Shown here: positions 8,645 through 17,299 of the stretch, one piece after another
Position numbering within the stretch: the first letter of the stretch is position 1
Layout: every line of letters begins with the position of its first letter
Origin: Brevibacillus aydinogluensis
Lineage (GTDB): Bacteria > Bacillota > Bacilli > Brevibacillales > Brevibacillaceae
Reading direction: 5' to 3' (one strand)
NCBI RefSeq assembly: GCF_031954365.1
Contig: NZ_JAUSVZ010000006.1
Length of the DNA: 64,000 nucleotides
The notes under the pieces: generated by a model
Seen by the model: the letters and a program-made list of their open reading frames with translations, nothing else
What the model was told of the DNA's origin: nothing
The model's database searches: none
Translations under genes and position numbers: made by a program

Positions 8645-9522
8645 GCGGGCAGTTGTTGGACCCGGCGTGGCTCAGCCGGTTGGAGCGGATGCAGGTGTTG
8701 AGCAGGCGGATGGCCAGCGGCACCCACGCGGGCAAACGACGTTCCAAACGGACAGGCAGTTCGCTGGAATTTGCCGATTACCGGCCGTACGCTCCCGGTG
8801 ACGATCTGCGGCAGTTGGACTGGAACGCCTACGCCCGCTCGGGAAAGCTGTTTTTGAAAAAATTTCTCGATGAGCAGGAACTGCATGTCACGCTGTACAT
8901 CGACTGCAGCCGGTCGATGGCCTACGGGGAACCCCGGAAGCTGGAACGGGCGGTGCAGTTGGCAGCCGCACTGGGCTATATCTCGCTTTGCCATCTGGAC
9001 TATGTGTCGGTATACGCCTTTAACCAGAAGGTGACGGCGTCGCTGTGCAATCTGCAGGGGAAACACAAGGCGGCCCACCTGCTCTCCTTTCTCTCCGGGC
9101 TGCAGGCGGGAGGGACAGGTGACATGAACCGGGCGCTCCGCTCACCGGGCGCCGTGCGGGGCAAACCGGGCATCTCCATCGTCTTGTCCGACTTTTTGTT
9201 TGAAACGGGTTATGAAGCGGGCATCGCCTATCTGCAGGCTGCTCGGCAGGAGGTCGCGCTGGTTCAGATACTGGCGCAAGACGAACGAGAGCCGTCGTAC
9301 GAGGGAGAGCGGCGGCTGATCGACAGCGAGACGCGGCAGTTTAAAGAGGTGTCGCTTACCCGGCAGCTCGTCGACCATTACAGACAGACCGTGCGGGACT
9401 ATCAAGCGGAGCTGGCCAATTTCGCCTACCGGCGGGGAATCGCCTGCACAGCGGTGGAGGCGGAAGCGCCGCTGGAGCAAATGGTCTTTCGGGTGTTCCG
9501 GCAGGCAGGGTTGATTCGGTAG
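8641..9522 (+). CDS. DUF58 domain protein
   Basis: A 293-residue DUF58 protein, the usual partner of MoxR ATPases. The defining segment FADYRPYAPGDDLRQLDWNA is at residues 44-63, and a VWA-like half follows (VTLYIDCSRSMAYGEP, with a DxSxS metal-site pattern, near residues 88-103, then ISIVLSDFLF). No membrane helix or signal is present, so it acts in the cytoplasm. The ATG overlaps the MoxR stop by 4 nt. AGGAGGAG after its stop serves the next gene. Confidence 0.92.
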   Translation: MSGQLLDPAWLSRLERMQVLSRRMASGTHAGKRRSKRTGSSLEFADYRPYAPGDDLRQLDWNAYARSGKLFLKKFLDEQELHVTLYIDCSRSMAYGEPRKLERAVQLAAALGYISLCHLDYVSVYAFNQKVTASLCNLQGKHKAAHLLSFLSGLQAGGTGDMNRALRSPGAVRGKPGISIVLSDFLFETGYEAGIAYLQAARQEVALVQILAQDEREPSYEGERRLIDSETRQFKEVSLTRQLVDHYRQTVRDYQAELANFAYRRGIACTAVEAEAPLEQMVFRVFRQAGLIR

Positions 9523-9541
9523 AGAGGAGGAGAAGGCAGTC

Positions 9542-11398
9542 ATGCAGTGGATGGCGTTGGGCAATCTGGGATTTTTGCTGATCGTGCCGGCCATTGTCGC
9601 CCTCTACCTGCTCAAGCGGAACACGGAGGACCTGGAGGTGCCCAGCACGCTTTTGTGGCAGCGGACGCTGCAGAGCTGGGAAGCGGTGCGCCCGTGGGAA
9701 AAGTTGAAGCGCAACCTGCTGCTTCTGCTCCAACTTTTGGCCGCCGTCCTGCTGGTGCTGGCGTTGGTCCGTCCGGCCGTGCCCACGGCGGGAGCAATTG
9801 CCGACCATACCGTGCTTGTCATCGACACGTCCGGCAGCATGCTGACCAGGGAAGGGGAGCACTCCCGCTTTGAGCAGGCCGTCGATGCCGCTCGCGGCAT
9901 CGTGGAACGGTTGAGCGGCGGGCAGGCGATCACACTGATCGAGGCGGGGCTGGAGCCGCGGGTTCTGGTGTCCAAGAGTACGGACAGGCAGGCGCTGCTG
10001 CAGGCACTGCAATCACTGGCGCCTCGTCCGGGGACGAGTGATCAGCAGGCGGCCCTGTCGCTGGCCGCGGCGATCACGGCGACAGAGCCGGGCAGCGGGG
10101 TGATGTGGTTTGGCGACGGCGGGACCGCCCGCGCGGCCGAACAGGAGAGCGCCTTGGCAGTATCCGGTCCGTATCGCTTTGTGCAAGCGGGTCGGGCAAA
10201 AGAAAACGCGGCAATCGGCGCCTTCGTTATTCAGCCGGGCCAAGGCGGGACAGAAGGGCTGTTGCGGATCGACAACTACGGCAGTCAGCCCGTGCGGGGC
10301 AGGGCGACGATCTACGGCCCCGAGCAACAAGTGCTGGACGTAAGCGAGTTTGCGGTGGAGGCCGGGGCGTCCCGCACCGTTACCTTTGAACGCCTGCCCG
10401 CCGCCCCTGTCTACCGGGCGGTGATCGAACCGGAAAAGGACGGGCTGGCGGAAGACAACGAGCGGTGGAGCGTGCCATTTGCCGCCGGAAAAGGGCGGGC
10501 CGTGCTGGTCAGTCCGCAGGGAAACCGGTTTTTGCACCAGGCCCTGCAGTCAGTCGGCCGTTTGGAAGTGGAGACGCGCTCCGAGCTGCCGGATGGCACC
10601 GAGAGGGCCGACGTGTGGGTGTTTGACGGCGTGGTGCCCGACCGGCTGCCGGAGGGGAACATCCTGGTGATCGCTCCCGATCGAAAAACAGACTGGCTGC
10701 CGTACACCGGTGCAGCTGCTGTGCAGCACAGGCCGGAAACACTCCGGCCGGACGATCCGCTCGTGAAGCACGTGGATTGGCAGGATGTGCACGTGGCCCG
10801 GACCTCCGTGGTAAGCGAAATGCCGGGCATGCGGCCGCTGGTGAAGGCAGGAGACACCAACCTCGTCCTGGCCGGGTCATTGGCGGGACGAAAGGGTGTC
10901 ATCGTCAACTTTGACCTGCACGATTCCGACTTTCCGCTGCGGCCGGCGTTCCCGATTTTCATGCAAAATGTGGCCTCCTGGCTGTCGTCCGCCCAGAACG
11001 TTCCGATCGGCCCCGCCGTTCCGGGAGAGACGCTGGCGATTCCGCTGACGCCGGGAGCGGAAAAACGGGCGCTGACCTACCCGGACGGACGGGAGCAGGC
11101 CGTCGAGGCGCAGGGAACGACCTGGCTGTTCCGTGTTCCGGAGCAGACGGGGTTGTACCGGTTGACGGAAGAAGTCGCAGGAACGGCACAGGTCCGTTAC
11201 TTTGCGGTTCACATGGACGAGGCGGAGTCGGACATCGCGCCGCGTTCGCTGACGGTCGGAAGCAGCGGGGCCGGCGAAGGAGAAGCCAAGCCGCAGGACG
11301 GCCAGGCTGCCGGAAGCCGGGAGCTGACCGGGTGGCTGGCGGCGCTGGCACTGTTGGTGGTGTTTGCGGAATGGAGGGTGTATCAACGTGGGTATTGA
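9542..11398 (+). CDS. BatA-like membrane protein with VWA domain
   Basis: A 618-residue membrane protein. The N-terminal BatA-type segment carries two helices (LGFLLIVPAIVALYLLKR, residues 8-25, and LLLLLQLLAAVLLVLALVRP, 60-79). A von Willebrand A domain follows with MIDAS motif DTSGS at 95-99. A long extracytoplasmic beta-rich and GATase-like region follows, and a final helix lies near 594-612. The topology puts the VWA domain outside the membrane. It overlaps the next gene, which starts at GTG 11388. Its role is presumably substrate or metal-dependent protein binding with the MoxR ATPase; the partner is not known. Confidence 0.85.
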   Translation: MQWMALGNLGFLLIVPAIVALYLLKRNTEDLEVPSTLLWQRTLQSWEAVRPWEKLKRNLLLLLQLLAAVLLVLALVRPAVPTAGAIADHTVLVIDTSGSMLTREGEHSRFEQAVDAARGIVERLSGGQAITLIEAGLEPRVLVSKSTDRQALLQALQSLAPRPGTSDQQAALSLAAAITATEPGSGVMWFGDGGTARAAEQESALAVSGPYRFVQAGRAKENAAIGAFVIQPGQGGTEGLLRIDNYGSQPVRGRATIYGPEQQVLDVSEFAVEAGASRTVTFERLPAAPVYRAVIEPEKDGLAEDNERWSVPFAAGKGRAVLVSPQGNRFLHQALQSVGRLEVETRSELPDGTERADVWVFDGVVPDRLPEGNILVIAPDRKTDWLPYTGAAAVQHRPETLRPDDPLVKHVDWQDVHVARTSVVSEMPGMRPLVKAGDTNLVLAGSLAGRKGVIVNFDLHDSDFPLRPAFPIFMQNVASWLSSAQNVPIGPAVPGETLAIPLTPGAEKRALTYPDGREQAVEAQGTTWLFRVPEQTGLYRLTEEVAGTAQVRYFAVHMDEAESDIAPRSLTVGSSGAGEGEAKPQDGQAAGSRELTGWLAALALLVVFAEWRVYQRGY

Positions 11399-14330
11399 CG
11401 TGCAGCAGCCGTGGTTTCTGCTCCTGCTGATTCCCGCCGCCTGGATGATTGCTTCCTGGTGGCGCGGCCAGCGCAGGATGCCGAACAGCCGCAAGACGCT
11501 GATCGCTGCCGTGCGCGGTGCTGTCTTTCTCCTGCTGATTTTGGCGCTCGCCGGGACACAGCTTCTCCATCCGGTGCGGGCGGAGACAGTGGTGGTCGTC
11601 GTCGACCGGTCGGCGTCGATGAAAGATGACCCGAGGGTGTACGAATTCATTCGCGCCGCGGTGGAGGAGAAGCGGGCCGAAGATCAGTTCGGCGTGGTGG
11701 CTGTCGGTGCGGAAGCGGCAGTAGACCAGCCGCTGACGACCCGGCAGGACGTGCAGCCGGTCGGGGTGGAAGTGAACCGGCATGCCACCAATCTGGCCGA
11801 AGGGATCCGCCTGGCCGCCGCGATGATCCCCAGCCATGCGCGAGGCAAAATTGTACTCCTGACGGACGGATTGGCCACGCACGGCGATGCCGCGCGGGAA
11901 GCAAAGCTGGCGGCGGAACGGGGCATTGCCGTCGAAGCGGTCTCCCTGCAGCAGCCGCAGGGAGAAGAAGTGGTGCTCACGGCTGTACAGGTGCCGGAGC
12001 GGCTGTACGCAGGCGAGGAGTACGCGATCAAGGTGGACGTCGAAAGCACGACGGCCACGCGGGCGACCCTCCGCCTGTACGAGGGGAATCGGGAAGCAGG
12101 CCGGCAGACCATACAGGTGGAAAAGGGGAAAAACCGCTTCCTGTTTACGCAAAAAGCGCTGCAGGAAGGGTTTCAGCGCTACCGCGTCGAGATCGAACCG
12201 GAGCGTGACACGGTACAGACCAACAACCAGGCACACGCGTACGCGCAGGTGGCAGGCGCCCCGACCGTGCTGGTTCTGGAGGGACATCCCGGCGCGGCGA
12301 AAAACCTGGTCAGCGCGCTTGCGGCAGGCAGCATCAAGACGGACGTGAAGGACCCGTCACTTTTGCCCAAGGCGCTGGACGGATACAAGCGGTACGCGTC
12401 GATTATCCTCGCCGATGTGGAGGCCACCCAGTTGAGCGACGCCGACATGGAGCGGATACGGACGGCGGTCCGCGATCTAGGTGTGGGATTGATCATGACC
12501 GGCGGTTCCAACAGCTTTGGGATGGGCGGCTGGCTGCAGACCCCGATCGAGGAAGCGCTGCCGGTCCATATGGATTTGCGCGGCAAGGAAGATCTGCCCT
12601 CGCTGGGACTGGTGCTGGTGATCGACAAGTCGGGGAGCATGTCTGCGGACGCGCACGGCGTGGACAAGATGGAGCTGGCAAAAGAAGCGGCGATCCGGGC
12701 CACCACGATGCTGAACGGGCAGGATCAGATCGGCGTCATTGCGTTTGACGGGAGTCCCTGGGAAGTGGTTCCGCCCCGATCCGTCACCGACCTGGACGAA
12801 ATCCATCGGCAGATCGGCGGCATTTTCGCCGACGGCGGCACGGATATATTCCCGGCGCTGCAGATGGCGTACGAGCGGATCAAGACGATGCAGACAAAGC
12901 GGAAGCACGTGATCCTGCTGACCGACGGACAGTCGGGCCGAAGCAGTGACTATCAGGCGCTCCTGCAGCAGATGGCGGGCGAAAACATCACCGTGTCCAC
13001 CGTGGCCGTCGGTGATGACGCCGATACTTTGCTGCTGGAGGATATCGCCCAATGGGGAAACGGGCGCTACTACTTCGCCAAAGACGCGACGTCGGTGCCG
13101 AAAATCTTCAGTAAGGAGACAGCGCTGGCCAGCCGCACGTATATCGTGGAACAGCCGCAGGTGCCGAAGCGCACCGGAGGCGACGACTGGTCCGCGCTCC
13201 GCCAGCCCTTGCCGCCGCTGCACGCATACGTGGCGACGACGCCAAAACAGACGGCTGAACAGCTATTGACCAGCCTGGACGAGGACCCGATTCTGATCCG
13301 CTGGCAGTACGGGCTGGGACGGTCGGTCGCCTGGACCAGCGATCTGGAGGGGAAATGGGCTCCGGCATGGGTGACGTGGCCAGGCTACAGCCGAATGTGG
13401 AACGAGGCGGTGGCCTGGACGCTGCCGCAGGTCGCGACGGGCCGCTGGAAGACAGAGACCCGGCTGGACGGGACGAGCGGCGTCATAACCGTCACCGTCC
13501 CCAAAGGGGAGAAGTTGCCGCAGGAACTGGAAGCGGTGGTGGTCAACCAGGAGATGAACCGGGAGGCCGTGCGCCTGAAACCGGTGGCTCCGGGTACGCT
13601 GGAGGGCCGTTTTTCCGCCGCTGAACCGGGCAGCTATCTGATACAGATCACGGAAAAAACGAACGGACAGGTAACGGCAAGCGAAACCGCCGGGTTGACT
13701 GTCTCGTATTCGCCGGAGTACGGCCTGCCTCGGGACGGGGACAGCGAACTGAGACAATGGCTGACGGCGGGTGAAGGGAGACTGATTACCAGACCGGACG
13801 AGGTGTTTACCGGCAAGCTGCCCGCCAAGTGGGATACGCAGCCGATCGGTGAATGGCTGCTGATGCTGGCCGCCCTGCTGTGGCCGCTGGATGTCGCCTG
13901 CCGCCGTCTGCAGCTCCCGGAAGCATGGTGGACACGATTTACGGCCCGATTCCGCAAGCGCGGGTCTGTCGGGAATGAAGGCCATCAATCGGTGTTTGCC
14001 CGCTTGGGAGAAAAGCAGGAAGAGCGGAAACGAAGCCGGGCAGCCAAGCGAGAGGCGGAAACGGCCGACGTGGCAGGGCAGACGAGGGCCGCGACGGACA
14101 GCAGCATGTCAGCTGCAGCGGCTCCTCCCGCCGGGCATTCCGCGCAGGTATCCGGCAGCAGCGAGCAAGGGGAAGCGTTGAGCCGTTCCGCCGCCGGCAG
14201 CCGATCTGCAGGGGCTTCTGCAACGGACAGCACCGCTGCCGCGCAGACGGACAGCGGGAAAACGCCGGCAGACAAGACAGGCGAGACCTTCAATCGCCTG
14301 CTGGCCGCGAAAAAGCGAAGACAGAAATAA
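11388..14330 (+). CDS. large membrane protein with two VWA-type domains and GATase-like domain
   Basis: A 980-residue protein with N-terminal helices at about 9-24 and 44-60. A first VWA-like unit has DRSAS at 73-77. A GATase-like segment at about 260-390 (ILADVEATQLSDADMERI, GVGLIMTGGSNSFGMGG) is followed by a full VWA domain with MIDAS DKSGS near 412-416, then a sugar/beta region and a helix near 820-835. The last 130 residues are a charged then Ala/Ser/Thr-rich tail, probably cytoplasmic. I chose GTG 11388 because GGAGG at 11373-11377 lies 10 nt upstream; it overlaps the previous stop by 11 nt. It is the last gene before a strong terminator. One polypeptide with two VWA-type domains is unusual next to the single-VWA BatA/BatB layout. 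Confidence 0.82.
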   Translation: MGIDVQQPWFLLLLIPAAWMIASWWRGQRRMPNSRKTLIAAVRGAVFLLLILALAGTQLLHPVRAETVVVVVDRSASMKDDPRVYEFIRAAVEEKRAEDQFGVVAVGAEAAVDQPLTTRQDVQPVGVEVNRHATNLAEGIRLAAAMIPSHARGKIVLLTDGLATHGDAAREAKLAAERGIAVEAVSLQQPQGEEVVLTAVQVPERLYAGEEYAIKVDVESTTATRATLRLYEGNREAGRQTIQVEKGKNRFLFTQKALQEGFQRYRVEIEPERDTVQTNNQAHAYAQVAGAPTVLVLEGHPGAAKNLVSALAAGSIKTDVKDPSLLPKALDGYKRYASIILADVEATQLSDADMERIRTAVRDLGVGLIMTGGSNSFGMGGWLQTPIEEALPVHMDLRGKEDLPSLGLVLVIDKSGSMSADAHGVDKMELAKEAAIRATTMLNGQDQIGVIAFDGSPWEVVPPRSVTDLDEIHRQIGGIFADGGTDIFPALQMAYERIKTMQTKRKHVILLTDGQSGRSSDYQALLQQMAGENITVSTVAVGDDADTLLLEDIAQWGNGRYYFAKDATSVPKIFSKETALASRTYIVEQPQVPKRTGGDDWSALRQPLPPLHAYVATTPKQTAEQLLTSLDEDPILIRWQYGLGRSVAWTSDLEGKWAPAWVTWPGYSRMWNEAVAWTLPQVATGRWKTETRLDGTSGVITVTVPKGEKLPQELEAVVVNQEMNREAVRLKPVAPGTLEGRFSAAEPGSYLIQITEKTNGQVTASETAGLTVSYSPEYGLPRDGDSELRQWLTAGEGRLITRPDEVFTGKLPAKWDTQPIGEWLLMLAALLWPLDVACRRLQLPEAWWTRFTARFRKRGSVGNEGHQSVFARLGEKQEERKRSRAAKREAETADVAGQTRAATDSSMSAAAAPPAGHSAQVSGSSEQGEALSRSAAGSRSAGASATDSTAAAQTDSGKTPADKTGETFNRLLAAKKRRQK

Positions 14331-14362
14331 GGAAAAAAACGCCTTTTGGGCGGTTTTTTCCT
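14330..14362 (+). terminator. intrinsic terminator of the MoxR-VWA operon
   Basis: AGGAAAAAA (14330-14338) pairs with TTTTTTCCT (14354-14362), and an inner CGCC/GGCG stem extends it with one bulged G. The A and T runs on both arms would let it work in both directions. It begins on the last base of the stop codon. Confidence 0.8.
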
Positions 14363-14505
14363 GTTCCGGGCAGTTTCCCTTTCGGGGCAGTTTTTCTTTG
14401 CTGCTGGGATTTGTGCGCGAGTCAAGGAATCCGGTCAGCAGACGGGAACGGCACCAGCGGGTGACGGCGGATGGAAGTTTTTGTGTGTCTATGGTGATTT
14501 CTTGA

Positions 14506-14511
14506 TATAAT
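14506..14511 (+). promoter_or_regulatory. -10 element upstream of the Lgt-like gene
   Basis: A perfect TATAAT lies in an AT-rich stretch. The best -35 is TTGTGT at 14481-14486 with a long 19-bp spacer, so the promoter is only fairly supported. The start site it implies, near 14518, makes the first ATG at 14522 almost leaderless and favours ATG 14555. Confidence 0.45.
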
Positions 14512-14554
14512 ATCGTCTAATATGGTTGATATTGAATTTTTCAGGATGATATTC

Positions 14555-15331
14555 ATGACCTTTCCAGTTTTTATTGACGTCGGTCTGCTGCGGCTGCATC
14601 CGCACTTTGTGTTTGAGGCGCTGGCGTATTTCATCGGCTTTCGGCTCTATCTGCTGACGCGGCGCAAAGGGCGAATTCCCGTCAACCAGGCGTTTTGGGT
14701 GTTGGTCGGGGCCACGCTGGGAGCGGCTATCGGATCCAAACTGCTGTTTTTGCTGGAAGATCCGGCGAGGACGCTGACCCATTGGAACGAATGGACGTAT
14801 ATCATGGGAGGCAAGACGATCGTGGGCGGCCTGTTGGGCGGTTTGATTGGCGTGGAGTTGACAAAACATTGGATCGGTCTGCGCCAATCCACCGGAGACG
14901 ACATGGTGTTTCCCCTCATCACCGGCATGGCGATTGGCCGGATCGGCTGCTTTTTGACAGGCCTGGACGATCATACCCACGGCATCCCCACCGACTGGAT
15001 CACCGGCGTGGATTTCGGCGACGGTGTGCCCAGACATCCGACCCAGTTGTACGAAATCACTTTTCTCGGGTTGTTGGCTGTCTTTCTGCTCGCAGTCAAA
15101 CGGAGGCGAAGGCTTGGCCGATGGGAACTGCCCGAGGGGGCGCTGTTTCAGTGCTTCATGTTTGGCTATCTGAGTTTCCGTTTTCTCGTCGATTTCATCA
15201 AACCGACGCCGCACGTCTACCTGGGACTGAACAACATCCAACTGGCGTGTCTGGCCGGACTTGCCTATTACATGTCGCTCATGCGGAAGTGGCCGCGTCG
15301 GAAGAGTGTGCCGCTGCACGGAAAGGAGTAA
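14555..15331 (+). CDS. Lgt-like membrane protein (divergent prolipoprotein diacylglyceryl transferase paralogue)
   Basis: A 258-residue, seven-helix membrane protein of the Lgt superfamily. True Lgt moves diacylglycerol from phosphatidylglycerol onto lipoprotein Cys. Family landmarks are GRIGCF at 128-133 (R129 conserved; canonical Asn after GRIG is Cys132), HPTQLYE at 161-167 and FRFLVDF with R209 and D213 where Lgt has Arg and Glu. The loop GGKTIVGGLLGG (85-96) has Val90 where Lgt normally has a functional His. These changes suggest a different reaction or acceptor. I chose ATG 14555 with AGGA 9 nt upstream; ATG 14522 is possible. It sits 3 nt before a radical SAM gene, so the two probably act on the same lipid or lipid-linked substrate. 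Confidence 0.8.
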   Translation: MTFPVFIDVGLLRLHPHFVFEALAYFIGFRLYLLTRRKGRIPVNQAFWVLVGATLGAAIGSKLLFLLEDPARTLTHWNEWTYIMGGKTIVGGLLGGLIGVELTKHWIGLRQSTGDDMVFPLITGMAIGRIGCFLTGLDDHTHGIPTDWITGVDFGDGVPRHPTQLYEITFLGLLAVFLLAVKRRRRLGRWELPEGALFQCFMFGYLSFRFLVDFIKPTPHVYLGLNNIQLACLAGLAYYMSLMRKWPRRKSVPLHGKE

Positions 15332-15334
15332 ACC

Positions 15335-16753
15335 ATGCCGAAAAACAGACCGTATCTTTTCTACGAACTGACCAACAGCATTTGTTCCCAATGCCTGCGC
15401 AAGACAGAAGCCAAAGTCATCTTCGAGGAAGGGCGGGTCTATCTCTGGAAACACTGCCCGCGCCACGGGCGGGAAAAGGTGCTGATCTCCACCGACGTCG
15501 ACTACTACAAACGCTGCCGGGAATTCCTCAAACCGGCGGAGATGCCGCAGGTGTGGAACACGCCGATTCGCTACGGCTGTCCCTACGACTGTGGGCTCTG
15601 CCCGGATCACGAACAGCATAGCTGCCTGACGCTGGTGGAAGTGACAGATCACTGCAACCTGCAGTGCCCTATCTGTTACGCGGAATCGTCTCCAAATAGG
15701 ACTACCTGGCGCTCGCTTGCGGAGATTGAGCGGATGCTGGATGCGGTCGTCCGCAACGAAGGGGAGCCCGACATCGTTCAGATCAGCGGCGGCGAGCCGA
15801 CGCTTCACCCGCAGTTTTTTGACATATTGGACATGGCCAAGGCGCGGCCGATTCGTCACCTGATGGTCAACACCAACGGCATTCGGATCGCGCAGGATCG
15901 GGAGTTCGTCCGGCGGCTGGCGGCATACATGCCGGGCTTTGAAATCTACCTGCAGTTTGACAGTCTGGAAAAGGAGGCGCTGATGAATCTGCGCGGCGCC
16001 GACCTGCGGGAGATTCGCCGTAAAGCCGTCGAGCATCTGAATGAGTTCAACATCTCCACCACGCTGGTGGTGACGCTAAAAAAAGGAGTGAACGACGGGG
16101 AAATCGGCAGGGTGATCCAGTACGGGCTGGAGCAGCCTGCCGTGCGCGGCGTCACCTTTCAGCCGATTCAGGCGGCCGGACGGACGGAGGCGTTTGACCC
16201 CTCCCGCGACCGGCTGACGCTAAGCGAAGTGCGGCAGAAGATCATCGAACAGTCCGGCGTATTTGCGGCGGAGGACATCATCCCTGTTCCCTGTCATCCC
16301 GACTGTCTGGCGATGGGGTATGCGCTCAAGCTGAACGGAAACGTCATCCCGCTGACGGGACTGATTGATCCGCAGATTTTGCTGGAGGGCGGTCGCAACA
16401 CGATCGTGTTTGAGCAGGACCAGTCACTCCAAGAACGGATCTTCCACCTGTTTTCCACCAGCCATTCACCGCAGTCATCGGCGCTGTCGCTGCGAAGTCT
16501 GCTCTGCTGTCTGCCGCAGGTGGCCCTGCCCGACTCGATCGGGTATGAAAACGTGTTTCGGGTCATCATCATGCAGTTTTTGGACGCGCACAATTTTGAC
16601 GTCCGCTCGGTCAAGAAGTCGTGCGTCCACATCGTCCATCCCGACGGGCGGATCATTCCGTTTGACACCTACAACCTTTTCTATCGGGACGGAAGGGAAG
16701 AGGTGCTGAAAGCGTTACGAGACGAACGGCAAATGGAGGATAGACATGTCTGA
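15335..16753 (+). CDS. radical SAM enzyme resembling tetraether lipid synthase (Tes/MJ0619 family)
   Basis: A 472-residue radical SAM protein. The S-adenosylmethionine cluster motif is CNLQCPIC with C107, C111 and C114 in CX3CX2C spacing, followed by QISGGEPTLHP. The N-terminal half has further Cys pairs: C17/C20, C41 in KHCPRHG, and C82, C86, C89 in GCPYDCGLCPDHEQHSC. That order, with GCPYxCGLCPxH just ahead of the radical SAM motif, is the layout I know from archaeal MJ0619-type proteins. Their characterised members join lipid tails of glycerol ethers; MJ0619 was earlier assigned to pterin methylation. The bacterial substrate is unknown. Gene order with an Lgt-like protein and a small membrane protein supports a membrane-lipid substrate, which is inference. 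ATG is 3 nt after the upstream stop. Confidence 0.82.
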   Translation: MPKNRPYLFYELTNSICSQCLRKTEAKVIFEEGRVYLWKHCPRHGREKVLISTDVDYYKRCREFLKPAEMPQVWNTPIRYGCPYDCGLCPDHEQHSCLTLVEVTDHCNLQCPICYAESSPNRTTWRSLAEIERMLDAVVRNEGEPDIVQISGGEPTLHPQFFDILDMAKARPIRHLMVNTNGIRIAQDREFVRRLAAYMPGFEIYLQFDSLEKEALMNLRGADLREIRRKAVEHLNEFNISTTLVVTLKKGVNDGEIGRVIQYGLEQPAVRGVTFQPIQAAGRTEAFDPSRDRLTLSEVRQKIIEQSGVFAAEDIIPVPCHPDCLAMGYALKLNGNVIPLTGLIDPQILLEGGRNTIVFEQDQSLQERIFHLFSTSHSPQSSALSLRSLLCCLPQVALPDSIGYENVFRVIIMQFLDAHNFDVRSVKKSCVHIVHPDGRIIPFDTYNLFYRDGREEVLKALRDERQMEDRHV

Positions 16754-17015
16754 CAAGCCGGTAAATCACGCCACCGATGTGTGGATCGGGGTCGGGATCA
16801 CGGCCCTGCTGCATCTGCTGTTGTTTATTTATCCGGAAGCCTTTCTGTTCATCGGGGTCAGCCAGCTCGTTTACATGCTGCCGGTAATCGTCGTGACCGC
16901 GATGGTGGTTCGCAAGCGAACCGGCATTCTTCAGGGCATGATGCTCGGGATGGGCATTACCTTTTTGTTAAATGTAGCCTGCGTCGGCTTCGTTTTCTTT
17001 CAATTTTTATCCTAG
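16746..17015 (+). CDS. small membrane protein, third gene of the Lgt-like/radical SAM unit
   Basis: An 89-residue protein with three predicted helices: WIGVGITALLHLLLFIYPEA, LFIGVSQLVYMLPVIVVTAM and GMMLGMGITFLLNVACVGFV. The ATG lies 8 nt inside the end of the radical SAM gene with GGAGG in front (16736-16740), so translation is coupled. I recognise no named family. Its constant overlap suggests an accessory or membrane anchor for the soluble radical SAM enzyme. Confidence 0.75.
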   Translation: MSDKPVNHATDVWIGVGITALLHLLLFIYPEAFLFIGVSQLVYMLPVIVVTAMVVRKRTGILQGMMLGMGITFLLNVACVGFVFFQFLS

Positions 17016-17132
17016 GTGGTGACCCGCGCATCGGTTTCTGCTGGTCGCGGTGAAGTAACGACTTTCTCTTGTGAGCGTTAGATGGGGAAATAAGTCCGGA
17101 GCAGCCGGGCCGAATCGTATCGAGAAAACGAC

Positions 17133-17167
17133 AAGCACCGTCGATGGCAGACGGTGCTTTTGTTTTT
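17133..17167 (+). terminator. intrinsic terminator after the Lgt-like/radical SAM unit
   Basis: AAGCACCGTC (17133-17142) pairs perfectly with GACGGTGCTT (17150-17159) around a 7-nt loop, followed by a T-rich tail. A fragment of the dispersed repeat starts right behind it. The rest of 17016-17132 shows nothing further. Confidence 0.85.
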
Positions 17168-17230
17168 TGCACAAAGTTCGTGGTCGCATGTGTGACGGTG
17201 CCCGCTCACTCTTTTGACGACCGCCTGCCC
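17168..17230 (-). repeat. diverged fragment of the terminator-nested repeat element
   Basis: Read on the plus strand, ACAAAGTTCGTGG, then CGCATG, GCCCGCTCACTC and TTTTGACGACC follow the same order and spacing as the reverse complement of the right end of the two full elements near 53.5 and 55 kb. Only the terminal ~60 bp is recognisable, with many substitutions and a changed terminal repeat. It directly follows a terminator hairpin like the other copies. Confidence 0.6.
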
Positions 17231-17299
17231 GTGCATGTCTGTGTACATCCCAGAAATACTAACGAAAAGATACCGTCTCGACGGAAGGGAGGACGCAGC

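Noticed and set aside
14489..16036. A 515-codon reverse frame opposite the Lgt-like and radical SAM genes
   Set aside because: It spans two well-supported plus-strand genes and encodes no recognisable fold.
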